Shown: positions 18,906 through 27,084 of the stretch, piece after piece
How positions within the stretch are numbered: position 1 is the first letter of the stretch
How the letters are laid out: each line of letters begins with the position of its first letter
Assembly: GCF_031880315.1 (NCBI RefSeq)
Contig: NZ_CP134771.1
Coordinates: 5,457,001-5,521,000, forward strand
Length of the DNA: 64,000 nt
Direction: 5' to 3'
DNA from: Pseudomonas baltica
GTDB lineage: Bacteria > Pseudomonadota > Gammaproteobacteria > Pseudomonadales > Pseudomonadaceae
Notes under the pieces: generated by a model
Database searches by the model: none
What the model saw: the letters and a program-made list of their open reading frames with translations, nothing else
Told to the model about the DNA's origin: nothing
Made by a program: the position numbers and the translations under genes

Positions 18906-19832
18906 TCATGCTGGCCGCTCCTCGCCGGATAAACCCGGCGGCGAGGACCAGTCGAGCAAAAACGGCAACAGCGCCTTCATGACTTCATCTGGCGATTCTT
19001 CAGGTTGAAGATGCCCGCCCTTTATCGCCTCGCCCCGCACATCCCGCGCCCATTTGCCCCAGATGGCCAACGGGGAGTGCGCGCCCGCGTAAGTCTTCGG
19101 CCATAACACCAGCACCGGGCATGGCAGTTGGCGGCCGGCAGCGCGGTCGGCGGCGTCATGTTCCGTGTCTTCGTTGGCCGCTGCTCGATAATCTTCACAC
19201 ATGGCATGCCGGACCGAGGGCTGGCGAAACGCTGTGACATAGGCGTCCAATGCCTGCGGATCGATGTTAGCCAGGTCCCCGGCCATCTTGCTCAAGGCGT
19301 TCTTGATAAAAGCCTCCGGGTCGACGGCCAGCAGGCGCTCCGGCAGGTCGAAGGGCTGAGCCAGAAAGAACCAATGGAAATTGGCCAGCGCAAACGGCTT
19401 GTCCATTGCCTCCCAGACATCCAGGGTCGGCATCACGGTCAGCGAGGCATAGCGCGTGACTCGCTGCGGGTGATCCAGCGCCATCCGGTAGCCCGCGCGA
19501 GCACCACGGTCGTGGCCCACGACCGCGAAGCGTGAGTGGCCGAGCTGTTCCATCATCTCGACCAGCGCTTGCGCGACGCGCCGTTTGCTCCAGCGCGGCT
19601 GATCGGCCACGGTGCGGCTGGCGCCATAACCCGGCAGATCCGGGGCGATAACGGTGAAATAGCGGGCGAGCCGTGGGGCGATATAGCGCCACGTGACGTG
19701 AGTTTGCGGATAGCCATGCAGCAACAGCAGTGGCGGCCCGGCACCGCCGATCACGCCCTTGAAGGCCACATCGCTGGTATTGACCTGCAATGGCGCAAAG
19801 CCGGGGAACAGTTCGGGGATAGCGTCAGCCAT
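18906..19832 (-). CDS. Alpha/beta hydrolase, haloacetate (fluoroacetate) dehalogenase-like
   Basis: 308 residues. The nucleophile elbow reads VVGHDRGARAGYRMALDHP: Asp replaces Ser, and the following Arg fits fluoroacetate dehalogenases. FHWFFLAQPFDLPE supplies the His-Trp pair that cradles the halide in that family, and the catalytic His is in KGGHLQPEESP. ATG at 19832 is preferred, seven bases after GGAG. It begins 12 bases after the stop of the upstream exported hydrolase and is probably cotranscribed from the MerR-type promoter. Dehalogenase activity is inferred from the motifs; an epoxide hydrolase is the main alternative. Confidence 0.8.
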   Translation of the reverse strand: MADAIPELFPGFAPLQVNTSDVAFKGVIGGAGPPLLLLHGYPQTHVTWRYIAPRLARYFTVIAPDLPGYGASRTVADQPRWSKRRVAQALVEMMEQLGHSRFAVVGHDRGARAGYRMALDHPQRVTRYASLTVMPTLDVWEAMDKPFALANFHWFFLAQPFDLPERLLAVDPEAFIKNALSKMAGDLANIDPQALDAYVTAFRQPSVRHAMCEDYRAAANEDTEHDAADRAAGRQLPCPVLVLWPKTYAGAHSPLAIWGKWARDVRGEAIKGGHLQPEESPDEVMKALLPFLLDWSSPPGLSGEERPA

Positions 19833-19843
19833 GGTCGTCTCCA

Positions 19844-20752
19844 TCAATGGATCGCGCTGGAATCGACAAAACCTGCGAGGTCGCGGTTGAAGCGCGCGGC
19901 CTCCTCGAGGAAGGGCGCATGCCCTGAGTTCGCATATACAATGCTCGTGGCCCGAGGATTGAGCTGTTTGGCGCGTGCGATCGCGGGCTTTGTTTGTACC
20001 AGCGCATCCTGCGCGCCATAGAGCAATAGCACCGGGACCGTGGCACCGCCAAGCGCTTTGACCGCATCGACATCCATCGACTGTACCGCCCGCTGCATAT
20101 CCCAGGAGGCCATCGCTGCATTGGCGAACAGCCGTTCGAAGGTACTGCGATCAGGCTGGGTGTGAAAGCACAGGCCGAGAAATTCTCGGACGGTATCGAG
20201 GTGAGACTTCAGGTCTGGGGCGTTGAGATCCTGATACACCTGTGGATGGGCCACGATCTGCTCCGGCTTGAGTTCGATCACCCCATCGACATACACGGCA
20301 CCGCCAATCTGGCCGTCACCGTATCTGGCCAGATAGTTGGATATCACTGCACCGCCCAGAGACCATCCCACAAGCATCGGCCTGGTCACCTTTGCCGCCT
20401 GCATGACGACAGCCAGGTCATCGGCCCAGCGGCGCCCTTCGGCGTAGGCCTGGGCATTTACCGGTTTGCCGGACAGTCCGTGACCGCGCAGGTCGTAGGT
20501 GATCATGCGATAGCGTTGCAACTCGGGGGCGTTCACCTGGTTGTCCCAACTCAGGTGACTGCCCAGCAGACCATGAATGAAGACGATGGCAGGTCCGCTG
20601 GGATTTCCGGACTCCTGGACGGCCAATGTCACCCCATCCGGCGTTGTGACGTTGTAGCTGATGCGCTCGGCATGGGCGACGCTTGCGGTGGCCGCCAAGG
20701 CGCCGCACAACACCAAGGTAGACAGATTTTTGAACAGGGCAGGGGTAGGCAT
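19844..20752 (-). CDS. Exported alpha/beta hydrolase (Ser-nucleophile)
   Basis: 302 residues with an N-terminal signal peptide (hydrophobic STLVLCGALAATASVAHA ending in an AxA cleavage site), so periplasmic or secreted. Catalytic elbow MLVGWSLGGAVIS with Ser nucleophile, oxyanion segment FIHGLLGSHLSW, catalytic His in ANSGHAPFLEEA. The start is the ATG eight bases after GGAG. It is divergent from a MerR regulator, and the promoter facing it has the long spacer that MerR proteins remodel, so the hydrolase is probably induced by the MerR ligand. Substrate unknown. Confidence 0.87.
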   Translation of the reverse strand: MPTPALFKNLSTLVLCGALAATASVAHAERISYNVTTPDGVTLAVQESGNPSGPAIVFIHGLLGSHLSWDNQVNAPELQRYRMITYDLRGHGLSGKPVNAQAYAEGRRWADDLAVVMQAAKVTRPMLVGWSLGGAVISNYLARYGDGQIGGAVYVDGVIELKPEQIVAHPQVYQDLNAPDLKSHLDTVREFLGLCFHTQPDRSTFERLFANAAMASWDMQRAVQSMDVDAVKALGGATVPVLLLYGAQDALVQTKPAIARAKQLNPRATSIVYANSGHAPFLEEAARFNRDLAGFVDSSAIH

Positions 20753-20782
20753 GGGGTGACTCCAGATCGGGTAGAGAGGATC

Positions 20783-20814
20783 AGTCTCAACCCTCACTCC
20801 GGTGTGAGGGTCAA
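20783..20814 (-). promoter_or_regulatory. MerR-type promoter/operator for the exported hydrolase
   Basis: Read on the minus strand: a -35 TTGACC (20809-20814), then a perfect 7-bp inverted repeat CCCTCAC/GTGAGGG (20791-20797 and 20804-20810), then a weak -10 (GAGACT or TGAGAC) at a 19-20 bp spacing. An over-long spacer filled by a dyad is the hallmark of promoters untwisted by MerR activators. The MerR gene starts about 60 bases away on the other strand. Confidence 0.78.
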
Positions 20815-20871
20815 GGCAAAGATGCTACTGTGTGGCGCTGTTCCTCAGATCTCCCATCAGGTCCCGTCGCC

Positions 20872-21258
20872 ATGACCCAACCGACCCTGCACCGTGCGAT
20901 GAGCATTGGCGAACTGGCCCGCCAGACAGGTGCCAGTGTGCGTTCTATTCGCCATTACGATGAGCAGGGGCTGCTAGGGTCCACTCGCAGTGCAAACGGC
21001 TACCGATCCTTTACGGCGGCGGCTGTCACCCAGGTCAGGCAAATCCAGCGCCTGATCGCCACGGGCTTCAGCTTGGCCGAAATCCGTGGTTTCCCCGACT
21101 GCATGCGCATGATCGAAGGCGCCAGTGCCTGCCCTGAAACGTCTGCCGCGCAGCGACAGCGTCTGCAATCCATAGAACAGCAGATCGCCGAACTTGAAGA
21201 TCGGCGCGCACGCTTGTTGCACATGCTGTCGGAAGGTGCGTCGCCAGCGCCGGAGTGA
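20872..21258 (+). CDS. MerR-family transcriptional regulator
   Basis: 128 residues. Winged-helix start MSIGELARQTGASVRSIRHY then DEQGLLGSTRSANGYRSF, a DNA-binding domain of about 70 residues, then a coiled coil (QRLQSIEQQIAELEDRRARL) for dimerisation. PDCMRMIEGASACPE holds two Cys but not the spaced Cys of mercury or copper sensors. Two starts are possible: the ATG used here and the ATG of MSIGEL 27 bases later. It is divergent from the exported hydrolase and is the likely activator of the hydrolase/dehalogenase pair. Confidence 0.88.
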   Translation: MTQPTLHRAMSIGELARQTGASVRSIRHYDEQGLLGSTRSANGYRSFTAAAVTQVRQIQRLIATGFSLAEIRGFPDCMRMIEGASACPETSAAQRQRLQSIEQQIAELEDRRARLLHMLSEGASPAPE

Positions 21259-21353
21259 CGGATGGGTCCGCGTCGCTGTCTTCCACTCTTGCCGGCAGGT
21301 GCGCCGCCGACAGCCCATATGTCACAAAGTGTTTCACCATTTCCCCTGATCTT

Positions 21354-21367
21354 GTACGATAACGTAC
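21354..21367. promoter_or_regulatory. Candidate operator upstream of the enolase-superfamily operon
   Basis: GTACG (21354-21358) and CGTAC (21363-21367) flank ATAA. The dyad lies 52 bases before the GTG start and resembles GntR/FCD-type operator half-sites. No regulator gene is adjacent, so the binding protein would be encoded elsewhere. Confidence 0.45.
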
Positions 21368-21418
21368 CTGTGTTTTTTGCAGGTCTACAATTTCAATAAA
21401 AGCTGGGGAAACCGACCT

Positions 21419-22558
21419 GTGATCATTCGCAGCATCGAAGTCATCCGCATCAGTATGCCGTTCACCGCGGGCACCGAATCGCGACGCAATCTGGGCGAGG
21501 CCAAGGACGATGACGCCTTCAACGCCGCCTCGCCGCGTCATCGGCGTATGGAAAGCCTGATGCTCAAGATCACCACCGACACCGGGCGAGTGGGCTGGGG
21601 CGAAGCGTTCGGACACGGTTCCAACCCGGTGACGTTCAAAGCGTTGTCCGATGTCGTCGGGCCGATGTTCATCGGCACTCGGCTCGAGGACCGCGAGCAG
21701 ACGCTGGAGAAGGCGCGCCGTGCTGTGCATGGTTTTGGCTCGACCGGGGCAATGGTCTACGCGCTCTCGGGCATCGACATTGCCTTGTGGGACCTCGCCG
21801 CGCAGGTCGCCGACGTGCCGCTGTATCAGCTGCTCGGCGGCGTTGCGCGCCCCCTGGAGTTGTATGCCAGCCTGGTCAGTTACGGCAACGATCCTGACGA
21901 AGTGCGCCGCCAGGTCAGCCGCGCTCGCGCGCTGGGCTTTCGCAAGATCAAACTGCATGAGACCGAGGTCGACGCCATTGCCGCAGCCCGCGAGGCATTG
22001 CCGGTGGCGGCGGGCGAGTTGATGGTCGACGTCAATTGCCCGTGGTCGGTCGCCCAGGCCAGCGATGTCGCCCAGCGCTTGCGCAGCCTGGAGTTGACCT
22101 GGCTCGAAGAGCCCGTTTGGCCACCTGATGATATCGCCGGCCTGGCCGAGGTGCGGCGCCAGGGCGTGCCGTTGTCGGCTGGCGAGAACGCGGCCGGGGT
22201 GCAAGGCATCAAGGCGCTGCTCGAACAGCAGGCGATCGATGTGGTGCAACCCAGTGTGGCCAAGATCGGTGGCATCAGCGCCATGCTCCAGGTGTTCGAT
22301 CTGGCGCAGCAGCATGGCGTGAAGGTCGTCCCCCATTGCTTCTATTTCGGCCCTGGCCTGTTGGCCGTGGCGCACCTGTGCACCTTGCTGCCTGCCGATG
22401 TCGCCGTGGAGGTGCCGTTCATCGAGTTCGAGCGCCTGTTGTTCCCGGCCCTGGCGTTCACGCCGCGCATGGAGTTGCCAACCGCTGCAGGGCTCGGCTT
22501 TGCGCCTGATCTGCAGGTGATCGAAGACTACTGCGTCGAGCGCGTGGTGCTCCTCTAA
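21419..22558 (+). CDS. Mandelate racemase/muconate lactonizing enzyme family protein (sugar acid dehydratase-like)
   Basis: 379 residues in the enolase superfamily. N-terminal capping domain, then a barrel with the KxK motif in FRKIKLHETE, metal ligands Asp in VDVNCPW, Glu in WLEEPVWP and Glu in SAGENAAG, and a His in VVPHCFYFGPG at the mandelate-racemase-type base position. Members abstract a proton alpha to a carboxylate to racemise or dehydrate hydroxy- or sugar acids. GTG start 9 bases after GGGGA. The MFS gene follows 44 bases later, as in uptake/dehydration operons for aldarates and aldonates. Confidence 0.88.
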   Translation: MIIRSIEVIRISMPFTAGTESRRNLGEAKDDDAFNAASPRHRRMESLMLKITTDTGRVGWGEAFGHGSNPVTFKALSDVVGPMFIGTRLEDREQTLEKARRAVHGFGSTGAMVYALSGIDIALWDLAAQVADVPLYQLLGGVARPLELYASLVSYGNDPDEVRRQVSRARALGFRKIKLHETEVDAIAAAREALPVAAGELMVDVNCPWSVAQASDVAQRLRSLELTWLEEPVWPPDDIAGLAEVRRQGVPLSAGENAAGVQGIKALLEQQAIDVVQPSVAKIGGISAMLQVFDLAQQHGVKVVPHCFYFGPGLLAVAHLCTLLPADVAVEVPFIEFERLLFPALAFTPRMELPTAAGLGFAPDLQVIEDYCVERVVLL

Positions 22559-22602
22559 AACCGTTCAGTTGTGTCATCAACAACAATAAAGGCCATAGAA
22601 AA

Positions 22603-23886
22603 ATGAAAGGCAATTACCGCTGGTACATCGCCGGCTTGCTGTTCTTCGCCGGCATGCTCAACTACCTCGACCGTGCGGCGCTGTCGGTGGTCGCCCCTCT
22701 GCTCAAGAGCGAGTTGCATATTGATGACGCGCAAATGGGCTTTATCTTCAGCAGCTTCTTCATTGGCTATTGCGCGCTGTGTTTCATCGGCGGCTGGGCG
22801 GCCGACAAGTACGGGCCAAAGAAGGTATTTGCCTGGGCGGCGGGCACCTGGTCGATATTCTGCGGGCTGACCGCCGCGATCACCGGTTACGTCCAATTGC
22901 TGGTGTTCCGCGTGTTGTTCGGCATGGGCGAAGGCCCGATGGGCACCACCACCAACAAGGCGATTACCAACTGGTTCCCTCGTGAAGAGGCCGGGCGAGC
23001 GCTGGGTTTCACCAACTGCGGGCAGCCTCTGGGCGCAGCGCTGGCCGGCCCGGTGGTCGGGTTGGTGGCCTATAACTTTGGCTGGCGCATCTCCTTTGTG
23101 GTGATCGCCGTGCTGGGGGCGTTGTGGTTGCTGGCCTGGTTGATGATCTTCAAGGACACCCCCGAGCAGCATCCGAAGGTGTCCGAGGCCGAGCGCCAGC
23201 TGATCCGTGCCAGCCGCGAAGAAGTGCTGGTCGACAACGTCAAGGAAGGCCGCAGCCTGTTCAGCTATATCTTCTCGGCGCCTGTACTGGCGGTGGCGAC
23301 GGCATTTTTCTGCTTCAACTACGTGCTGTATTTCTTCCTGACCTGGTTGCCCAGCTACTTCATGGACTACCAGCATCTGGATATCAAAAGCATGAGCATC
23401 ATCGGCGTGATCCCTTGGTTGGGCGCAGCGGTGGGCTTTTTGGGCGGCGGGTTTCTCACCGACCTGCTCGGCAAGAAACTCGGCAATGTGATCCTCGCGC
23501 GCAAGATCATGCTCACTGTCGGGCTCGGCGTGGCGGCCGCTTGTGTGCTGATCACCACGCAAGTGGCCTCGCTGGGCATGGCGGTGGCGTGCATCACCGT
23601 GTCCAGCGTGTTCCTGTTCGTGACCCCGCAGATCTGCTGGTCGTTGATCCAGGACATCGTGCCGAAAAATCGCGTCGGCGGCACTGGCGGCTTCGTCCAT
23701 CTGCTGGCGAACCTGGCCGGGATCATCGCCCCGGCACTGACCGGCATGGTGGTGCAGTTCGGCGGCGGCTATAACGTGGCGTTCGTTATCTCTGCCGCCG
23801 TGTGCGGTGTAGGCATGGTAGTGGTGATTCTGGCGGTGCGAGGCCACAGCCATCACCTGCCCACCGCAGCGGCAGTGACGCGCTGA
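22603..23886 (+). CDS. MFS transporter, anion:cation symporter (ACS) family
   Basis: 427 residues, 12 helices. TM1 reads GMLNYLDRAALSVVAPLLKS, and RVLFGMGEGPMGTTTNKAI with NWFPREEAGRALG is the ACS-family hallmark seen in glucarate, galactonate and phthalate carriers. It follows the enolase-superfamily gene in the same operon, so it probably imports that enzyme's acid substrate with protons. AAAGG 11 bases upstream of the ATG is the only visible ribosome site. Confidence 0.9.
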   Translation: MKGNYRWYIAGLLFFAGMLNYLDRAALSVVAPLLKSELHIDDAQMGFIFSSFFIGYCALCFIGGWAADKYGPKKVFAWAAGTWSIFCGLTAAITGYVQLLVFRVLFGMGEGPMGTTTNKAITNWFPREEAGRALGFTNCGQPLGAALAGPVVGLVAYNFGWRISFVVIAVLGALWLLAWLMIFKDTPEQHPKVSEAERQLIRASREEVLVDNVKEGRSLFSYIFSAPVLAVATAFFCFNYVLYFFLTWLPSYFMDYQHLDIKSMSIIGVIPWLGAAVGFLGGGFLTDLLGKKLGNVILARKIMLTVGLGVAAACVLITTQVASLGMAVACITVSSVFLFVTPQICWSLIQDIVPKNRVGGTGGFVHLLANLAGIIAPALTGMVVQFGGGYNVAFVISAAVCGVGMVVVILAVRGHSHHLPTAAAVTR

Positions 23887-23913
23887 CGGTGGCGGCAATC
23901 GGGTTGGGTGGGC

Positions 23914-24789
23914 TCAATCGATGGCATCACCCAGCACCGTGACGATCCGCTCGGCAATGTGCCCCACATGGGTTTCCAGCGCAAAGTGGCCCGTGTCCAG
24001 CAGCTCGACCACCGCGTTGGGATTGTCCCGCGCATAGGCTTCGGCGCCCGGCGCAATGAAGAACGGGTCGCCCTTGCCCCAGATGACTAGCGTCGGCAGC
24101 CGGGTATCACGGAAAAACTGCTGGAACGCCGGATACAGCGTCAGGTTGTTGCGGTAGTCGTAAAACAGGTCCAGCTGGATATCCCGATTACCCCGGCTCT
24201 CCATCAGCAGCGTGTCGAGGTAATAGGCCTCGGGCGCGATGGCCAGCGGGTCGGCGACCCCCTCCACATACTGGTAGCGAATGCCTTCAAGGGTGAGCAC
24301 GGCATCATTGATGACCTGGCGATTTTGCGCAGTCGGCTCGGCCCAGTACTGGCGAATCGGTGCCCAGGCATCTCCCAACCCCTCCAGATACGCATTGCCG
24401 TTTTGCGAGATCAGCGCACTGACCCGCTCGGGGTGCGCCAGCGCCAGGCGCAGGCCGGCGGGTGCGCCGTAATCGAAGACGTAAAGGGCGTAGCGTGTCA
24501 GCCCCAAGGCGTCGACGAAGGCCTCGAGGGTCTTGCCGAGGGCGTCGAAGGTGTAGACGTAGTCGCGTGCGGTCGGCACCTCGGTGAAGCCGAAACCGGG
24601 CAAGTCCGGCGCGATGATCCGGTACTTGTGCGCCAGCAGCGGAATCAGCTCGCGAAATTGATGGGACGAACTGGGGAAGCCGTGCAGCAGCAACAGCACG
24701 GGGGCATCGGCCGAGCCGGCTTCGCGGTAGAACACGCGAAGGCCGTCGGCGTCGGCATATTTGTACGCAATCGGGGTGTGGTGGGTCAT
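23914..24789 (-). CDS. Alpha/beta hydrolase with Asp nucleophile (haloalkane dehalogenase-like)
   Basis: 291 residues. Oxyanion segment LLHGFPSSSHQFRELIP, APDLPGFGFTEVP, then the elbow YVFDYGAPAGLRLALAHP in which Asp occupies the nucleophile position; catalytic His in LDTGHFALETH. The pattern fits haloalkane or haloacid dehalogenases and related Asp-dependent hydrolases. GGAG lies eight bases upstream of the ATG. It is divergent from a CGNR-type regulator across an intergenic region with repeated GGTTAC motifs, so that regulator probably controls it. Substrate not determinable. Confidence 0.82.
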   Translation of the reverse strand: MTHHTPIAYKYADADGLRVFYREAGSADAPVLLLLHGFPSSSHQFRELIPLLAHKYRIIAPDLPGFGFTEVPTARDYVYTFDALGKTLEAFVDALGLTRYALYVFDYGAPAGLRLALAHPERVSALISQNGNAYLEGLGDAWAPIRQYWAEPTAQNRQVINDAVLTLEGIRYQYVEGVADPLAIAPEAYYLDTLLMESRGNRDIQLDLFYDYRNNLTLYPAFQQFFRDTRLPTLVIWGKGDPFFIAPGAEAYARDNPNAVVELLDTGHFALETHVGHIAERIVTVLGDAID

Positions 24790-24819
24790 GGGACAGGCTC
24801 CTGTAACTCTCAAATATGG

Positions 24820-24886
24820 TTTTAGTGGTTACAGACTCAATCTTTCATGGATTTGGTAACTGGTCAAATTGTTTTTATGGGTTACA
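24820..24886. promoter_or_regulatory. Repeated GGTTAC/GGTAAC motifs in a divergent promoter region
   Basis: GGTTAC at 24827-24832 (preceded by TTTTAGT), GGTAAC at 24855-24860 and GGTTAC at 24880-24885 (preceded by TTTTTATG) recur at roughly 25-28 base intervals between the dehalogenase-like gene and the CGNR regulator. Regular spacing near 2.5 turns suggests repeated operator units for the regulator. The region is conspicuously AT-rich. Confidence 0.5.
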
Positions 24887-24915
24887 ATTGCCGAATCGTA
24901 CTTTGGATGACCACC

Positions 24916-25512
24916 ATGACCTCCCTCGAAGGCTCCCTGAATCCGCTGTTGTTGGGCGACCACCTGGCCTTGGATTTGCTGAATACGCAGATGATGGTGG
25001 AAGGGCGAAAACGCGACCTGCTGGCCGATGACAAGGACGCTGCTCGTTGGCTCGAGCAAGTCGGGCTGGGCCCCGCCGATGAGCTGACCGGGCTTGAAGA
25101 CGGCCGCCTGGTTGCGCAACTGCGTTTGTTGCGCGATAGCATCGACAGCCTCGTGGCCGCGCGTCGCGATAACCTCCCGGCTGATCCATCGGCGCTCAAC
25201 GCCTTCCTGCGACCGGCCGTGCCGCAACTGTCGTGGGACGGCGCAGGGCCGCCGGTGCTCGAGCGTTTTCAGCAAGCGGATGGCGTCGTGCGAAGGCTTA
25301 GTCAGATCGCCTTCGCCGCCGCCCAATTGCTCGCCGAGGGCGATGTGCAACTGTTGCGCAAATGCGAGAGTGCGGACTGCTCACTGATGTTCTACGACCG
25401 CACCAAGTCGCACAAACGCCGCTGGTGCAGCATGGCCTTGTGCGGCAACCGGCATAAGGTCGCGGAGTTTCGCAAGCGTCGGGCAAATGGCGCGCTCACG
25501 TCTCAGGGATAA
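24916..25512 (+). CDS. CGNR zinc-finger regulator with ABATE domain
   Basis: About 198 residues. N-terminal ABATE-type ligand domain beginning LLLGDHLALDLLNT, and a C-terminal zinc finger with two CxxxxC pairs ending in CGNRHKV, the CGNR signature (RKCESADCSLMFYDRTKSHK precedes RRWCSMALCGNRHK). Family members are putative stress- or solvent-responsive transcription factors. An ATG three codons earlier is equally possible. Its 3' end overlaps the convergent DUF393 gene by 17 bases. Confidence 0.87.
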   Translation: MTSLEGSLNPLLLGDHLALDLLNTQMMVEGRKRDLLADDKDAARWLEQVGLGPADELTGLEDGRLVAQLRLLRDSIDSLVAARRDNLPADPSALNAFLRPAVPQLSWDGAGPPVLERFQQADGVVRRLSQIAFAAAQLLAEGDVQLLRKCESADCSLMFYDRTKSHKRRWCSMALCGNRHKVAEFRKRRANGALTSQG

Positions 25513-25963
25513 CTGTGGCGGCTTTCAAGAACCGCCGTGCATGATCAGCCGAGGGCAGCAAACACTGATCATATTTGCCAAAAAGCCGGTAGCGATTGAA
25601 CGCAATACGATCATAGGCCCAGTCCCGCAGCGCCCGCGGGCAGCCGCGTAACAGCAGCAAGGGGCGCCATTTGCCGGGCAGTTGCGCAACCACCTCGAAG
25701 AAAGCATCCGACTGCACCCAGTAGTGGTTATCGCGAATCACCGCCATGGTATCGAACTGGTCCAGTGGCAACCCGGCCCAGGCCAGCAGCGCCTGGCCTT
25801 CGGGCGATTGCACGCTGGCCAGGCGCACGCGCTGTTGGCGGTCGTGACGGATCAGGAACCTCGCCCAGCCATTGCACAGCTTGCAGACGCCATCGAACAA
25901 CACCACGGTCTCGCCGGGCTTGAGCAGGGGGGCGGGAGTCGAGCGGGTCAGAGGCGATGGCAT
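25496..25963 (-). CDS. DCC/DUF393-family thiol-disulfide oxidoreductase-like protein
   Basis: 155 residues. The N-terminal VVLFDGVCKLCNGWARFLIR carries the DxxCxxC motif that names the DCC family, with thioredoxin-like topology predicted. YRLFGKYDQCLLP near the C-terminus is a second conserved block. Redox function is proposed for the family but rarely tested. Single gene, convergent with the CGNR regulator. Confidence 0.85.
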   Translation of the reverse strand: MPSPLTRSTPAPLLKPGETVVLFDGVCKLCNGWARFLIRHDRQQRVRLASVQSPEGQALLAWAGLPLDQFDTMAVIRDNHYWVQSDAFFEVVAQLPGKWRPLLLLRGCPRALRDWAYDRIAFNRYRLFGKYDQCLLPSADHARRFLKAATVIPET

Positions 25964-26033
25964 CGGCGGGGTGGTCCGTGGCGGCAGTCAGGCAGCGATC
26001 ATAGTTCAGCCCTGCGTTCACCGCCATGAACGA

Positions 26034-26065
26034 AAAAGCCGCTGTCAGCAACGACAGCGGCTTTT
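26034..26065 (-). terminator. Rho-independent terminator
   Basis: AAAAGCCGCTGTC and GACAGCGGCTTTT form a perfect 13-bp stem around six bases. On the minus strand it is followed by a T-run, 17 bases after the stop of the small exported protein. A-rich and T-rich flanks on both sides allow bidirectional use. Confidence 0.88.
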
Positions 26066-26082
26066 GTTGGCGAGCGACAGCC

Positions 26083-26439
26083 TTACCAGCGACCATCACC
26101 CCGACCGTGGTCGAAGCCGCGATCATAACCACGATCGTAGCCCCGGTCATGGCCACCGCCGTAGTAGCGCGGTGGCGGTGGTGGTGCGTAGCGGCGGTAC
26201 TCATACCGCGGCTGCACCGGCACGTACGCCACTGGTTGATACTGCGGACCATAACCGCGGTATTCCTGGCGGTAGTGGTGGTTGTCGTGGCCCGATCCGC
26301 TGATCACGGTGGCCAATACCGCTCCCACTGCCGCCCCGGCGATGACGGGCACTATTACATCGCGCTGGTCAGCAGAGGCCGCGCCTGCAGCCACCAGGCA
26401 ACCGGACAGGATCAGGGCTTGAGTCAGCTTCGAAATCAT
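26083..26439 (-). CDS. Small exported protein with Pro/Tyr-rich and Gly-Asp-Arg repeat tail
   Basis: 118 residues: a signal peptide (LTQALILSGCLVAAGAASA), a Gly/Ala zipper-like segment (VIAGAAVGAVLATVISGSG), a Tyr/Pro/Gln-rich middle, and a C-terminal tail repeating DRGYDRGYDRGFDHGRGDG. The Gly-zipper plus low-complexity tail is typical of small periplasmic or outer-membrane-associated proteins of unknown role in pseudomonads. AGGAG precedes the ATG by nine bases (ACACCT plus spacing). Single gene with its own terminator. No function assigned. Confidence 0.8.
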   Translation of the reverse strand: MISKLTQALILSGCLVAAGAASADQRDVIVPVIAGAAVGAVLATVISGSGHDNHHYRQEYRGYGPQYQPVAYVPVQPRYEYRRYAPPPPPRYYGGGHDRGYDRGYDRGFDHGRGDGRW

Positions 26440-26554
26440 AGGTGTCTCCTCTGGCGTCGTGTGTGGGTTCGCCATGGATCTATGAAACAACGAATCCGTG
26501 TCAGGGGAGGTCTAGGGTTCGTAAAGGTTAGGTAAAGCGCCCAATGAACGCCGA

Positions 26555-27067
26555 TCAGAGAATGGGCAGTTCCCCCAACTGGTGAAACCGCTGATCCATA
26601 TACAGCAACGGCGCGGCCACACTATCCGGGCATAGTACCTCGCACACTTCGCCGAGGAAGATCCCGTGGGTCTGCCAGTCCACCACCTTCGCCACCTGGC
26701 AGTCGAACGCCACCAGCGCGTGGGCGGACATCGGCGAGCCGCTGGCAAGCGTAGTCCACTCGTCCGTGGTGAAACGCTCGCCACGCCGCGCGGAGCTGCT
26801 GAACTGCTCGACGATGGGCACTGCCGAGGCGGCCAGCACATTGACGCAAAAGCGGCCGGTTTCCTGGATCATCTCGAACAACGAGGCATTGCGGTTGACG
26901 CAGATGAGCAAGGTCGGCGGATCGCTGCTCACTGACGTCACGGCGGTGGCGATCATGCCGCCGAACACGTCGCCGCGGTGGCTGGTGATCAGGCAGACGC
27001 CCGCCGCGAGTCGGCGCATGCCGGCGCGATAGGCATCCGCCGGGCTGTGGTTATCGAGGTGTGGCAT
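26555..27067 (-). CDS. NAD(P)H:flavin oxidoreductase, RutF-like
   Basis: 170 residues of the flavin-reductase-like fold: RRLAAGVCLITSHRGDVFGG, DPPTLLICVNRNASLFEMI, FCVNVLAASAVPIVEQF and VAFDCQVAKVVDWQTHGIFL align block for block with E. coli RutF as remembered (TPPTLLVCLNRGAS, SFDCRISQVVSVGTHDILF). RutF supplies reduced FMN to the monooxygenase RutA. It is the last gene of the long minus-strand operon whose first enzymes are RutA- and RutD-like, so it is probably the flavin reductase partner. GAGG lies about nine bases before the ATG. Confidence 0.88.
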   Translation of the reverse strand: MPHLDNHSPADAYRAGMRRLAAGVCLITSHRGDVFGGMIATAVTSVSSDPPTLLICVNRNASLFEMIQETGRFCVNVLAASAVPIVEQFSSSARRGERFTTDEWTTLASGSPMSAHALVAFDCQVAKVVDWQTHGIFLGEVCEVLCPDSVAAPLLYMDQRFHQLGELPIL

Positions 27068-27084
27068 GGCTATTCCTCTAACGT

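Noticed and set aside
22555..23898. 447-codon frame antisense to the ACS-family transporter
   Set aside because: Composition (His/Gln/Arg/Gly-rich) and lack of any motif mark it as a shadow of the transporter gene.
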